64,000 nucleotides of DNA, taken from contig NC_090628.1 of the NCBI RefSeq assembly GCF_004359215.1, forward strand, positions 1,078,652 to 1,142,651, given 5' to 3'. Below, piece by piece: positions 41,098 through 51,545 of the stretch; positions within the stretch are counted from its first letter, which is position 1; each line of letters opens with the position of its first letter. This stretch comes from Bremia lactucae (lineage: Eukaryota > Oomycota > Peronosporomycetes > Peronosporales > Peronosporaceae). The notes under the pieces were generated by a model. It saw only the letters and a program-made list of their open reading frames with translations. It ran no database searches and was not told the origin of the DNA. The position numbers were made by a program, and so were the translations under genes.

Positions 41098-41590
41098 AAC
41101 GGGGCACCTTTCATTGGCGCTAATAACAGTACTAGCCGACCTACACTGATAACAGTGAAGGTGAGGTGCCTCGATTACTATACGTGCACTGACGTGCAGA
41201 GGAAGATACCAAGTAGCTTAGCTACTAGAAGTCGATACTAAGGCTTAGTATAGCAAAATGCATTGATTTTAAGTTCCTACGTAAAGATCGCCTAGCAACT
41301 GATTTTCAACATACTAACAAAAATATATATATATAGCGCTTGCCCGTGCACCCCCCCCCAATCGATTGGCGGTTGATTCAAACTCAAATCAACCCATCAA
41401 CAGAACTGTTGTCTTATTATCTCGATGTTTTTAATTTTGTATTTGGAAATATTGAGTAAAATACTAAATATATTTTATATTAAGGAATTGCTATATTCAC
41501 ATCTTTTTTAATTCACACCCTTTTTAATTCACACCCTTTTAGTTTGAGTTTGCAGTGCGAGGGAGGTGGGTCACGTAATAGGGGTCTTAT
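41098..41590 (-). repeat. LTR type B, reversed
   Basis: Reverse complement of 4220-4727 in blocks: aacggggcacc.tt, agtactagcc.acc, cactgataacagtgaaggtg.ggtgcctcga and, at 41360-41430, gattggcggttgattcaaactcaaatcaac. A run of nine Cs lies at 41351-41359. Confidence 0.7.
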
Positions 41591-41819
41591 TATAGCGTGA
41601 TACGTTGTCTTTATCTAAAAAAGAAGTATGATTGGTCGCGTCGGATATTTATAAGGGTGAAATTAGGGATGAAATCAACATCATATCTTAGGTCAACGTC
41701 GGGCAACCATCTGTATACCAGCACTGACCAATTTTCGCTTACTACACCGTTTCTATTATATAAGAATAACCTCCCCCCTGGTCTATCCTATCAAGAGACC
41801 GGGTGAGAGAGGAGCTATA

Positions 41820-42530
41820 CAATAGGTTGTCGCACATGGGGGTCGGGCAAGGAACCACAATTCACATGGGACGCAGATGTGGTCGAGTTCGACGGAAAGG
41901 CTCCGGTGGTCGTATAAAAAGGTCGTTAATTGGGAGATTGGTCAAGTGGTCACAGCAATTACCCAGCGACACGGCGAGGCGTTCCGTCGTGACATGATAA
42001 TCGCGGATCGGTTGCATCGGAGTGGTCTCTCGTTTTATGCAAAGTCATCGAGCAGTGCGGCTGGATGACCTGCTCACAAAATTTAGTGCATTTGTGAGCT
42101 TTCCGTCAGGGCAGCGGCTGTTCGCTCAGGACAATGCTGTCCCTATCCAGCCGATAACCGAAGATGAGATCTTATGGCAGTCTCGACGCTGAATCGGCAC
42201 AAGGAGGCTGGCCAGGATGGACTAAACGGTGACTTGTATAAGGACACTGCAGCTGTTGTGGTTTCTGTCTTTGAACGGATATGCAATCAGATTCTTCAAG
42301 GTGCGGGGATGCCAGCTTCTTTTGTTGAAGCAATAATTATACCTCTTCGAAAAAAGGATGAATCGGACAATGCTATGATTTATCGCCTGATCTTGTTACC
42401 GCAGATCAGTTATAAGATCTTCGCAAAGGTACTTGCCACACATGTACAAACAGTTCTGTCATGGATCATTTATTACTCCCAAGAACGGTATGCGCACGAA
42501 TGCCGAATGCAAAAAAATGGTTACGATGAT
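41820..42530 (+). pseudogene. LINE (non-LTR retrotransposon) reverse transcriptase fragment
   Basis: Codons read I-T-E-D-E-I-L (about 42155), then frame 42174-42530: LNRHKEAGQDGLNGDLYKD, G-M-P-A-S-F-V-E-A-I-I-I-P-L-R-K-K, I-Y-R-L-I-L-L-P-Q-I-S-Y-K-I-F-A-K-V-L-A and S-Q-E-R-Y. These are RT blocks 1-3 of L1-like LINEs (A-G-x-D-G-L, I-P-L-x-K-K, D-Y-R-P-I-S-L). Upstream frames (41803-42068) hold weak connecting sequence. It is cut at 42530 where family A begins reversed. Confidence 0.8.
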
Positions 42531-43051
42531 GCTGGCACGACCGTACCACAAGTGAGGCCATCGCACTCACTCGTAGTACATCCACACGCTTGTGGACGCT
42601 CCAAGACGTTCATCAGATGGCCATCTGATGAACAAGTGGCAGGCATCTTTACGGATCGATGCTGCCAGCTGATCCTTGGCTCGTATTTTCTGAGCCAAGG
42701 TAAACCTAGGATGACATCAAATTTGTCATCCAAATCCAGTACGATGAAATCATCATCATACTGTAAATCTCTTAACGTGTAGTGAAATTTCACTACGCGT
42801 TTCATTACTGTTATCGATGCGCCTGTCGCTAGACGCACCGTCATCCTCGTTGGAGGGATGTCGCGCTCAACATATTTGAGCCTACGACCCTCTAGTGACT
42901 GGCGACGAATAAAGTTATTCGACGCTCCGCAGTCCACTAGGGCTCTGAGTGACAAATCATTTGTCACTTTCAACTTCAAGGTGATGAGGGATACCTCATC
43001 ACCAGGTGCAGAGACACATAATGATTGTGTGTCTGGAGCAACTTTTGTCAA
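42531..43051 (-). pseudogene. Protease of A3 with D-C-G active site
   Basis: Open for about 170 codons: VSLITLKLKVTNDLSLRALV, D-C-G-A-S-N-N-F-I-R-R-Q (about residue 41), YVERDIPPTRMTVRLATGAS, LQYDDDFIVLDLDDKFDVIL and GLPWLRKYEPRISWQHRSVK. This is a complete retropepsin-like domain. The canonical D-T/S-G is D-C-G, shared with A2. The last few residues come from the LINE side of the junction. Confidence 0.85.
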
Positions 43052-43099
43052 GAGATTTGCAAATTCTCTTGAGGTTGCTGGATCAGTAGGGCGTTGCGC

Positions 43100-44190
43100 C
43101 CCTACTGACCCCGTCCATTTTTTGGCGGTCCGCCTCGCTGTTGCGATTTCGCAACAACGTCGGATCCGCGACCGTTGCCCTTTTTGGCATACGATCCAAA
43201 ATTACGTTCAGTACCTTTTGGTGCTGGACGTGGGGCACTACGATTATTAGCATAGTGTCCTAACTTTTGACAGCGATTGCATTTTTCTGCAATCGCTTGT
43301 TGTTTGAAAAGCGAGGTCTCTCGCTTTCGATGTAAGAGAGGTCCATGTGCTCTGGACTTCCTAAATCGTGTCGTCATGGAGGACGATACGATGACGAACT
43401 AGCTTAAGCCTGTCTCAAGCTTAAAATCCTTCTATTCCGCAACGGATGTTGCTTCTTGAAGCGTATCCAGTCCCAAGCGGAACAGGTGGGTCTTTACGGG
43501 ACCATCCGTAAGACCTTGCATGAACACCGTAATCAACGTGTGTTCTTGGACTATGTTATTTGTTATACAACTCGCTAAGAGTCGTATGTGCTGAAAATAT
43601 GCGTGAACATCACGCTTGCCTTGCTTAAGTTTCAGAAGCTCTGAACGAGCTCTGAACTCAGCCCTTGGCGGTTCAAACGTCTGTTTGAGCCGGGCTTTAA
43701 AAGCCTATAGCGACCCAAAGACGTATGGGTCGCGCAACGTAAGGCTCAATGCCCAAGTTTTGGAGCGACCTGCCTAATCTGATTGAGCGAATGCGACTTG
43801 CATTTGCTCGTCGACGATGTGACGTGCCCTTAATGCATCGTCCAACTCGACAAACCATCTCAAGAGAGAGTCTTCTTCGACTCCCCTATACTTAGAGATG
43901 TCAATCTTTCAGGTTTCCGGACGACGCGTGTGCGTCATCCCAGGTACAGGGTTCTGTACTTGTTGTAACCTCAACAATTCTGCCTGTTGAGAGCCTTGCG
44001 GATTAAGCAAGGCTACCTTCTCCTTCGCCTCGTCATGTTCATGTGTATGAACTTGGCGATGATAAATAGAGGGCATCTTTGTCAAAATCGGACAGCATGG
44101 CCAAGATGGCATCGTTCCCTACGGTCGAACTCATTCGTTTGACCGCACTCCTTTCTATGTCACTTAGAAAGGAGTAGCTATCACGCGAAA
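43100..44190 (-). pseudogene. gag of A3
   Basis: From high to low coordinate: R-D-S-Y-S-F-L-S-D-I-E-R-S-A-V-K-R-M-S-S-T-V-G-N-D (44235-44120), a Q-G-S-Q-Q-A-E-L-L-R-L-Q-Q helix (about 43970), frameshifted middle, F-M-Q-G-L-T-D-G (43510), and the knuckle CNRCQKLGHYANNR (43310-43260), whose last Cys is changed to Arg. Broken in at least four places. Confidence 0.78.
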
Positions 44191-44216
44191 CGGACGAACT
44201 ACAAAGTGCTACCAGG

Positions 44217-44654
44217 TGTAACGGAGCACTACTGACTTGTACTGTTTCAATAAAAGTCCACTTCGCACTGCCTCGGTGCGAGTGGTGCCTCACGTCAGTT
44301 CACGCACCTAGTACGTGCAAAGGAAGACTCTCTTTATAGCACTTGCTTAAAAGAGGTTGATAAAACCGTATTTAATATAATTAAGTTCTTCTGCTTCTGT
44401 CTATTAAGTACTAAATTAATTTTAAACTAATACAAAACATGTAATGAAGTCTTATCTGTCTTTTTCTTTTGCGTGCGTCCAGCGCTGACTGGACCGCGGA
44501 GAAAGTAGATATAATGGTGTATATCTACCAATAGATAAGCTTTTAGGAAATTACCACGTAAAGATATATTCTCCAAATATTCTCTACCTTTTAGATAATA
44601 TACAATTAACAACCTTAAAGTGTTAATTTTCTTGTAACGATACACCCCGTTACA
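44217..44654 (-). repeat. LTR type A, 5' LTR of A3
   Basis: Reversed copy of 8008-8421, ending TGTAACGG...(44217) and starting TGTAACGGGGTG (complement at 44654). The primer-site complement tgctacca lies at 44207-44214. Confidence 0.9.
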
Positions 44655-44659
44655 CGTGT

Positions 44660-44990
44660 AGATCGGTTGATTCAAACTAAAATCAACCAATTAAAAGAAT
44701 CACTGTCTTATCGCGTCAATATTACCAAAATTGGTAATATTGGAACTGTTAAGTCGAATTTGATAAAAGACCAAAAAATCTATTGATTTTCTCTTAAAGG
44801 AAATCGTATTTATTATTCCTCTTACCGAAAATAATATTTATGAAACGGAAACACCATTACAATGTACTTACAGGGCTTTTTAAATATGACCTGAATGCCT
44901 TTAAGAAATTACCCCGTATTCACCTAACATATGCTCCAGCGCAATTAACAAATTGACGAAATTGACAACCAGAAATAATTCGGAGTGTAC
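44660..44990 (-). repeat. LTR type B fragment, reversed
   Basis: gatcggttgattcaaactaaaatcaacc and tcaatattaccaaaattggtaatattg match the complement of LTR B (4325-4420) and the fragment at 41360-41430. The second half is unassigned AT-rich sequence. Confidence 0.55.
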
Positions 44991-45093
44991 TACTTCAATA
45001 GCTTTTAAATGTCAAGTAAAATTTGACGCTTACAGATTTAATTAATACATCAACATTAAATTACGTAGCATCATTGTTGTTTGTATTATCCTT

Positions 45094-45519
45094 TTAGTTG
45101 TCATCTGTATTGAGCTTTTCCATGCCATTTTCAAGATCTATTCTCTTTCTTGCATCGGCTCTTTTTCTTCTTTTTGCTGCCATTGTTTTTTCAACTGGGT
45201 CTATCTCTCTTTTTACAGTCTCTGATTTGCTTGTAGCTCCTTTTGCGGTTGAAGCTGTATCAGTAATCTCTTTCGCGGCTTCTTGGAACAACTTCTCGTC
45301 TTCTTTGGAGAATTTGAATAGTTTGGAGCTGGAAAACATTCTCTCCTCAGATTTCGCAGATTTGCGCAGTTCTCCAGCTTTCAGGTATCTAGCAACTGGC
45401 GCGACTGGGATTGTGTCACGCATTTCCTGCTCTATATTAGCGGCTACGAGGAAAGCACTCGAATCTCCGAGGGAAATCGCAGACACAAAAATACTGCTAA
45501 TCAGGAGCATACGCACCAT
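45094..45519 (-). CDS. Candidate secreted RXLR-like effector (RYLK-EER)
   Basis: An intact 141-codon gene is read from the ATG at 45519. An upstream in-frame ATG at 45618 exists but would bury the signal. Residues 1-22 are a typical secretion signal (M-V-R-M then L-L-I-S-S-I-F-V-S-A-I-S). RYLK lies at 44-47 and SEER at 57-60, the spacing of oomycete RXLR-EER host-translocation effectors; the last Arg of RXLR is Lys. The rest is hydrophilic and helical, with KRRKR at 116-120 that could act as a nuclear signal. It stands alone in low-copy sequence between transposons, as effector genes often do. Target unknown. Confidence 0.6.
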   Translation of the reverse strand: MVRMLLISSIFVSAISLGDSSAFLVAANIEQEMRDTIPVAPVARYLKAGELRKSAKSEERMFSSSKLFKFSKEDEKLFQEAAKEITDTASTAKGATSKSETVKREIDPVEKTMAAKRRKRADARKRIDLENGMEKLNTDDN

Positions 45520-45564
45520 GTCGCTCGTTGAAATAAGAAAGAAAGAGATCTTACTGAGACGGAA

Positions 45565-45583
45565 GCAAAATGATAATGACTCG
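45565..45583 (-). promoter_or_regulatory. Oomycete initiator-like element upstream of the effector candidate
   Basis: The minus strand reads gcgagTCATTatCATTTTgc 46-64 bp before the ATG. The oomycete initiator consensus as I recall it is GCTCATT-YBN-CAWTTT; here the spacer is one base shorter. Position and form fit a transcription start. Confidence 0.45.
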
Positions 45584-45639
45584 CTCCAATTAAAACTGTA
45601 GCGGTCTCTTGAAAACAAAAATTAAAATTAGACGAGTCA

Positions 45640-47250
45640 TGCAATCGATTGCCACCAATGAAGTGGTGGTAGCCTTGTCGCAGTAGACCTAATGCGAAAA
45701 AGATTAGATTTTTTATGCAAGTTGTAAGGGATAGTGACGCTAACAATAGCAAGTATGAGCTAATATAACGAGACTTTCGAAAAACTCCGATCAGGTGGAA
45801 GATCCAATACCATTTATCTTGCTTGAAATAGAATGGGGGACCTGACTGTGCGGTGACCATAGGCTTTGTTAGTTTGCAGTGGCTATCGGGCAATAAATAT
45901 CTTATGATAGATAAAGAGTAGACATGACAGTCCTGTTTATCATACAAGAATGTCACTGTTTAGCAATTTGTGCCTCCCCCAACCGAAGTTTCTTAAAAAA
46001 AGAACGAGCGGATAACGTGATGCGCTGGCATGCGCGAATCCACTTTTATGGACAAGACGTGAGCGGGACGACATCCTCCCGTTCCTGGACGGAGATAAAG
46101 CCTTTTAGCGTAGGACACGTGGAAATCTTGACTTTTTCGTTGCGACAAATAGAGCCGGCATCTGATTCATATAAATATGATGGCTTCTTTTTGCACGAAA
46201 ATTAACGACACGTTTGCTTAACAAATAAGACAAAGCACAACATATTGAATATTTTGCAGCCAATATCACGTGCTTAGGTATTTAATAGACTCATTGCGCC
46301 ATTAAGATATAAAGTAATGTCATATCGAACCATTGTACAAGCTCAACAATTGCTGTGGTCACAATATCGGAAGCAAGCCGACAACTAATCGAGATGCCGT
46401 AAAAAAAACTTCCAGCAACTTTCTTGGACTGTTCGGAAATGGATGCGACATTCATGCGTTATTTCGCATCGCAAGCATTGAGCTGGAAAAAAGTTCAGAT
46501 TAATTAAGACCATGTTTTTACCACCAGCTGCAGAAACGAAATTTCAAATATATACATCACGCTCATCGATAATTGAAATCATCTGGAAGAGAAAATTGGG
46601 TATTCATGCGACGATTGAGCGACCAGATGACTTAACACCATGCGACAACACCAAAATATAGTTAGCCCCGGGAGTGATGACACAGCCATTTTAAAAAGTT
46701 GCGTTTTAACCAATATTGTGTCGACACACGCTTCACCACGAGAAATCAAAGCTCCATATATCCTTTTGCAAGGCAAACGATATTTTTACTTGCGCGTAAA
46801 GCATGAGATGCAGTTTTGAGGACAAGAAGTATCCTATAATAGCGTCATTGATATTGGAGATCCGCAAGGGAATTTTAGATTTATATGCCCGATAAACAAT
46901 TTAGGCAACAATAAAAGTATTATTTTGTCCCCAATGATGCAGCAAATGAAGTGCAAGCCACTAAGTAGGAGTGAAGTATGAAAGTAGAATACCTTCACTC
47001 GTCTTTTTGGATCCTTTTGACAAATGATGTGGCTAGATTAAAACTAGACACTGTTTTATTCACGTTCGACTAGGGAAATATATTTAAACCAAATGTAATT
47101 AAATATAAACTTTATCCAATGATTGGATGCCATCTGTAGATGTGTATTCCTGCATGGCGAGCTTACTTTTTTAAATCGCAGATGATGTCTTGATCCCCTT
47201 AAATGCGAAAGCACATTAAGACACAAGGGTGGGTGTAGACAGGTGCTACT
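45640..47250. other. Low-copy AT-rich region
   Basis: No element in the window matches it. Frames at 45924-46205 (+, 93 codons) and 46776-46579 (-, 65 codons) show no motif I recognise. It may hold regulatory sequence for the effector candidate or decayed genes. Confidence 0.45.
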
Positions 47251-47251
47251 A

Positions 47252-47660
47252 TAGCAGCCACGCTCTACTTACGCACACACCTTTAGGCACAGTGAGAAGG
47301 CGGTTTGACCGTCTTCTCACACGTGCAGTGAGATTGTTGGTGGGCCCCTAAGCGACCTCACCCAACGAGCTAAGTACTTTAGTACAAGTGTCGTCACGGA
47401 AGCGGTAATCCGTCTTCACGTGCGCACTTCTTAAGTTGAAAGTTGTAGGTGGGCAAGTCTTTATGGGGGCACGCTCTACTTAAGCACACACCCTAGCGCA
47501 GCGGAGAAGCTGTTTGACCGTCTAATTTCGTGTGCCGTGAGGTAATTGTGGTGGGCGCCTTAGCGACCTCATCCAACGCACTAGGTACTCTGGTAAACGT
47601 GTCGTCACGGGAGCGGTGATTCGACTCCTCGTGCGCACTTGATAAGTAGAAAGTAGTTTG
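47252..47660. repeat. Two tandem copies of a about 211-bp repeat
   Basis: cgctctactta.gcacacacc occurs at 47261 and 47472. Both units continue through gtttgaccgtct, gcgacctca.ccaacg, gtgtcgtcacgg and cgtgcgcactt (47444, 47640). Not found elsewhere in the window; they might be part of the family E LTR or an older satellite-like unit. Confidence 0.75.
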
Positions 47661-47784
47661 AGACCGATTTAAATATAATCGCATTAAATATAAATTCCAA
47701 TTTTTACCAAATTGAACTGTCATCTCTATTGATTACACTAATATGTTTTGCGAGCGTATCTCTATATATCTCGCGTAACGGATG

Positions 47785-47974
47785 ACGCTAGGCGACATCC
47801 CTCCTAATGTGAATGCACCTATGTGCATCACATACACAAGGGTTGGTCACAAATGTGAACCACACTCAAGTGGTGGGTCTAATTACTTTATTTAAGAAAT
47901 TGACCATCCCCTTGAGTACACCAAGTGTATTTAACGGGGACTGTGTAACATTAGGGCAACTTTAGCCAGTTACA
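47785..47974 (-). repeat. LTR type E, 3' LTR start (minus-strand element)
   Basis: Read on the minus strand it opens TGTAACTGGCTAAAG at 47974. A second copy with the same boundary is at 62840-63029. The polypurine tract of the minus-strand element lies just right of it (aagggagtgg, complement 47980-47993). Confidence 0.65.
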
Positions 47975-48076
47975 CTATCCACTCCCTTAAAGAACGAAGT
48001 TACATTTTAAACTTCGATAAAGTGGAAGGAAGAACTATGCTGCTTGACGCGCCGCTAAGTCTCTGATTCACTCTAG

Positions 48077-49071
48077 CGACCTCTGTTTTCATACACGGCG
48101 CCAAAGGTGCCACCTACATGGGCAACGTTGGAGGGTCGTCTGCGAAGACGCCCACTAACTCTTGCATTTAGCGCGCGCGCCGCGTTAACACGCCCTGCAG
48201 CGTCCAATGCCTTAGCTGAAACGCCGACCGCTACTGCTGCTGTCGCGTTAACGGGGCTTAAGGATTCATCCCACTTAATCAGTGAGGATGTTGATCCGTC
48301 GCTCATTGTCGACTACAATGAGTCGAGACCGTTGCCGTCACCTCAAAGTAATGATGCGGACAAGGATCTCACGAGGAAGGATGATGGCACATTATTGCCC
48401 ATCCAAACTTCTATCATTGCTCATAACATGGAGACAGCAACACTTACGAATGCTGTCTCGTCGTCTGCGCTGGATAGCGCAGCGACGGTTATTGCGAGCG
48501 CTGCCCATAAAGGCGCAGCCGCTTCTCCGTTGGGTAAAACCACACCGTCTTTTGCTCAGACCATTATCCATAATGGTTCTGACATAGAGGATTCTGAGCG
48601 TAACGCTCCGCCGACGACGCGTGAATGTGCTTAGTCGCTGTCACAAGCCAGCCGTATTAAACGTGGCTGTGTGACGGGTGGCATATCACTTATGCTCCCT
48701 CTCTCTGAATGGCCTCGTGTAAACGGGACAATAGCGTCGCTCAAAAAACGCGCTTTTCTAAATGCTCAAAACTATTATGGTGTCATTAAATTATGGAAGA
48801 CCCGGTCGTGTTGCGTTTAAATGAAACGCCCGACCAATACGAGGCGAAATTCTTGCGCCGCATTCATCCGCATTCCGATGCGATGATACAGCGGTCGCAG
48901 CGAATTAATATCGCCCGCTTGCGTGTGAAAGAAATCATGGGCGGTACTGTACCCCCTGTTTCTTCTCACTACGCTACTTCTGCTAGTCCATTTGAGACTA
49001 GCGAAGAGGCCTCAGCTGGTGCTCCTTTTCATAGGCAGTCACCAAGTAAATTCACCGTCTCCCTCATCTGA
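48077..49071 (+). pseudogene. Antisense frame of family E
   Basis: It lies opposite the minus-strand element, between its 3' LTR and integrase tail. The frame is open 48077-48634 (no ATG kept at the front; a GTG at 48107), then TAG, then the same frame to about 48793, a one-base shift, and 48793-49071. It reads an Ala-rich start, D-P-S-L-I-V-D-Y-N-E-S (48293-48325; family A has S-L-G-V-D-Y), N-G-S-D-I-E-D-S-E, W-P-R-V-N-G-T-I-A-S-L-K-K-R-A-F and D-P-V-V-L-R-L-N-E-T-P-D-Q-Y-E. About 320 residues in all. Family unknown. Confidence 0.5.
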
Positions 49072-49132
49072 TCGCCGCTAGACTCACAGTCGGCGTCACC
49101 ATCGTCTTCTTCGACGAATGGGGGTATGAGGC

Positions 49133-49600
49133 TCATTTGAGTCTACATACCGTTTCAGACGACCCACTTAAAATACGGCGCGTCTTTATATACGAGGGAA
49201 GGGTGAGCCTATAATTTGAGTCACCAACCTCTATTACCACCTTAAAGGGCCCAATGAAACGGTGCAACAACTTCGTAGTACCTCCAGGTAGTACAAAAAT
49301 TGCATTTTTAGGTAGGGTAGCAATACTTAATAGTACTTTTTCACCCACTTTAAAGCGTTCGTTAATTTTGAGACCATTTCGGTCAGCATATTCTTTTTGC
49401 TTGTCCTGTGCGCTTGCCATCTCGTCACGGACTTTTCGTGTGATGGCTAATCGCTTAATCAAAAAGCGTTGAGCCTCGCTCACGCTTTTAGCATCAAACT
49501 CGCCTATGATACCGCCGAGAGGTCGGTCATAGGACGTAGTTTTATTGACCACTGCTAAACTGGCAGGGTCACTAGGGAAAGTTCATGTCTTTAAGCTGAT
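49133..49600 (-). pseudogene. Integrase C-terminal domain of family E
   Basis: The minus frame reads EAQRFLIKRLAITRKVRDEM, A-S-A-Q-D-K-Q-K-E-Y-A-D-R-N-G, F-K-V-G-E-K-V-L-L-S-I-A-T-L-P-K and L-H-R-F-I-G-P-F-K-V-V-I-E-V-G. After a one-base shift near 49170 it reads G-R-L-K-R-Y-V. It is a GPY/F integrase tail of a family distinct from A-D. The rest of this element's pol is replaced by LTR D at 49603. Confidence 0.82.
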
Positions 49601-49602
49601 AG

Positions 49603-50087
49603 TGTAATGGGGCACACATCGGTTGGAGAACCGTTGTTGTGGTACATTTACTAAATGGGTAAAATACCCTTTATCTAATTTTAAAATAGTTAGTTGCTTA
49701 AATCCCATTAAATATGGGCAATAATTATGTGGTCGCCGCCAGATATAAATCTGGGGCCGAAATCTATTTTAAATTAGCTAGGGTAAGGTTTTTAGATTTA
49801 AATAATTAAATAAAGTGCAGTTCCTCATTGATCTTAAAGCGTTAAGTGCCTTCCTAAGGCTTGCGCATTGATTTGTAAGAGATAGAAGCCTTTCTAAGGT
49901 ATATCCTCTTGGGCACTAGTTGCCACTTGGCTTTACGAACCCCTGAATCCCTTGAACTAGGATTCCTTAAGCTTTAATAGCATGTACGACTCCCAGAGTT
50001 GTTAAACCCATAAGCTCAATAGAACTAAGTGACTCTCTGAGTCTGAGAGTCTTTCTCTGACTTTAGGAGCGTGATAGCTCCGCTACA
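49603..50087 (+). repeat. LTR type D, 5' LTR of D1
   Basis: Starts TGTAATGGGGCAC, ends GCTCCGCTACA, followed by cctggtagcactc (primer site from 50090). 485 bp; related LTRs at 33462-33859 and 40427-40775. Confidence 0.85.
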
Positions 50088-50147
50088 CCTGGTAGCACTC
50101 GTAGTCAACCTACGCCTGAGTCTTTACAAGACTTATTTTTTACGACA

Positions 50148-51166
50148 GTGAAAGAGGTTCCAGAATTGTCAGAAGCGCAACGCGCCGCTTATGACAAGCT
50201 CAAAATCTTATTCGGGCTTGAGCACGTGGAATTTATTATTTCCCAGGGACCAGAGGTCCTGCATGCAAGGCTTGAAGCTTTCATGCGGTACAAAGCCTCC
50301 CTGATCGGTCAGGTACAGGACCCTTTAGCGGCATCTATGCCTACCCGGTACATCTCCGTACCTGACTCAGAGCCGAGGGCTCGCCCTCTAACTGTAAATG
50401 TAAAAAAAAATGAGGGAAAAGAGGGAGAAAATCTCCCTTTTTGAATTGAGCAAATGGAAATGTCCATTGATTACGTCTTGTTCTTACCAGAAAGGCAAAT
50501 GTGGCTATGGCCATGTCCAAACTTGGAGGTAGAGCCATAGAGTGGGCATTAATGTGCAGCACATCCATAAACGACGCTTTCCCCTCATGGGATTCGCTGA
50601 AACAGCAAGTGACCAGCATGTTTGCACCGCCTGATCAGGCTTTTTGCATGCGAGCACGACTCCTAGCGACTCGGCAGGGTAAAAGAACCCTGGGGGTCTT
50701 TGTCCAGGAGTTGAGAACTCTCATTGCATCTATGCATCAAGACCCGGTGCAAGAGGCAATTGTAGTGACCTTTTTTATGGGGGGTCTCAATGAAGGCATT
50801 GCCCGGACGGAATTGTTCCGATCTCATCCGGCTACGTTCGAAGAGGCAGTTGCCATAGCGCTACGCGCCGACTTTGACTTTAAGTCTGCCCGCGTTAGCA
50901 CGCCTGTTTACCGAACAAGCTCTTCGAGCACATGGGTTCCGTCTAATAGAGCGGAACCTATGTTTATAAGCCTCGTTGAGGAAGGAGAAGAGGCTCTTCA
51001 AGCTGTGGAACAGCATAAGACCATCCGTAGATGTTATGTGCGCGAATGCACGAAACATTTACGCCCTGCCTGCCCACTTCGAAATTTGCGTAAAGCCCGA
51101 AAGAGCTCCAACTCCGACCTATACCAGAGATCTGGTACGGTGCGGGGAAACGTCGATACCCAGTAG
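50148..51166 (+). pseudogene. gag of D1
   Basis: Two frames joined by a shift near 50450-50510. 50148-50444 reads [17 protein letters not shown] and a basic Lys-rich stretch. 50501-51166 reads LGGRAIEWALMCSTSINDAF, QQVTSMFAPPDQAFCMRARL, G-V-F-V-Q-E-L-R-T-L-I-A, FFMGGLNEGIARTELF and A-T-F-E-E-A-V-A-I-A-L-R-A-D-F. This is the retrotransposon-gag domain. The knuckle C-Y-V-R-E-C-T-K-H-L-R-P-A-C has Arg in place of the second Cys. Ends TAG at 51164. Confidence 0.85.
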
Positions 51167-51223
51167 ATGCGGGGCGCCCTTCTGGGGAAGACCTAGGCTC
51201 GGTTAAACCTCAAGGAGGTGAGA

Positions 51224-51545
51224 ATAAATAGAACCTTGCCCCAATTAGCTTGGTGCTCATTTCGATTGTAAAGGGCTTTGGTAAGCCGTGGTCAATTTTA
51301 ATTGACTCAGGAGTGTCTTGCAATTATGCTCGACGCCTTTCTATTGAGGGAAATCAACAATACGTGGAGGTACTTAGAGCGCATGGAGATAATACAATAA
51401 CACTGTTTGCTTAGGGACAGGGACTCGGGTCACTGTTCCCAAAGTTCCATTGAACTTAGGTATAAAGTTTCTGGACTTTGACAGTATGGAACGCTGTCTC
51501 GTCCTTGATTTGGATTCGAGATATGATCTCATTTGTTGCCTAGCA
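51224..51545 (+). pseudogene. Protease of D1 (N-terminal two thirds)
   Basis: Codons give P-W-S-I-L-I-D-S-G-V-S-C-N-Y-A-R-R (active site D-S-G at about 51300), V-E-V-L-R-A-H-G-D-N-T-I, a stop, T-G-T-R-V-T-V-P-K-V-P-L-N-L-G-I-K-F-L-D-F and LVLDLDSRYDLI. The expected L-G-M-x-W-L does not follow, because the next about 240 bp are inverted. Confidence 0.8.

Larger units (their letters stand above)
42531..44654 (-). mobile_element. Family A element A3, 5' half only
   Basis: The 5' LTR (44654-44217), gag and protease are present on the minus strand. The element stops within the protease-RT linker at 42531, joined directly to the LINE fragment. Confidence 0.85.

Noticed and set aside
45501..45956. 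151-codon minus-strand frame upstream of the effector candidate, and the longer start of the effector frame at 45618
   Set aside because: Covers the likely promoter. The product has no motif, and starting at 45618 would place 33 residues before a good signal peptide.
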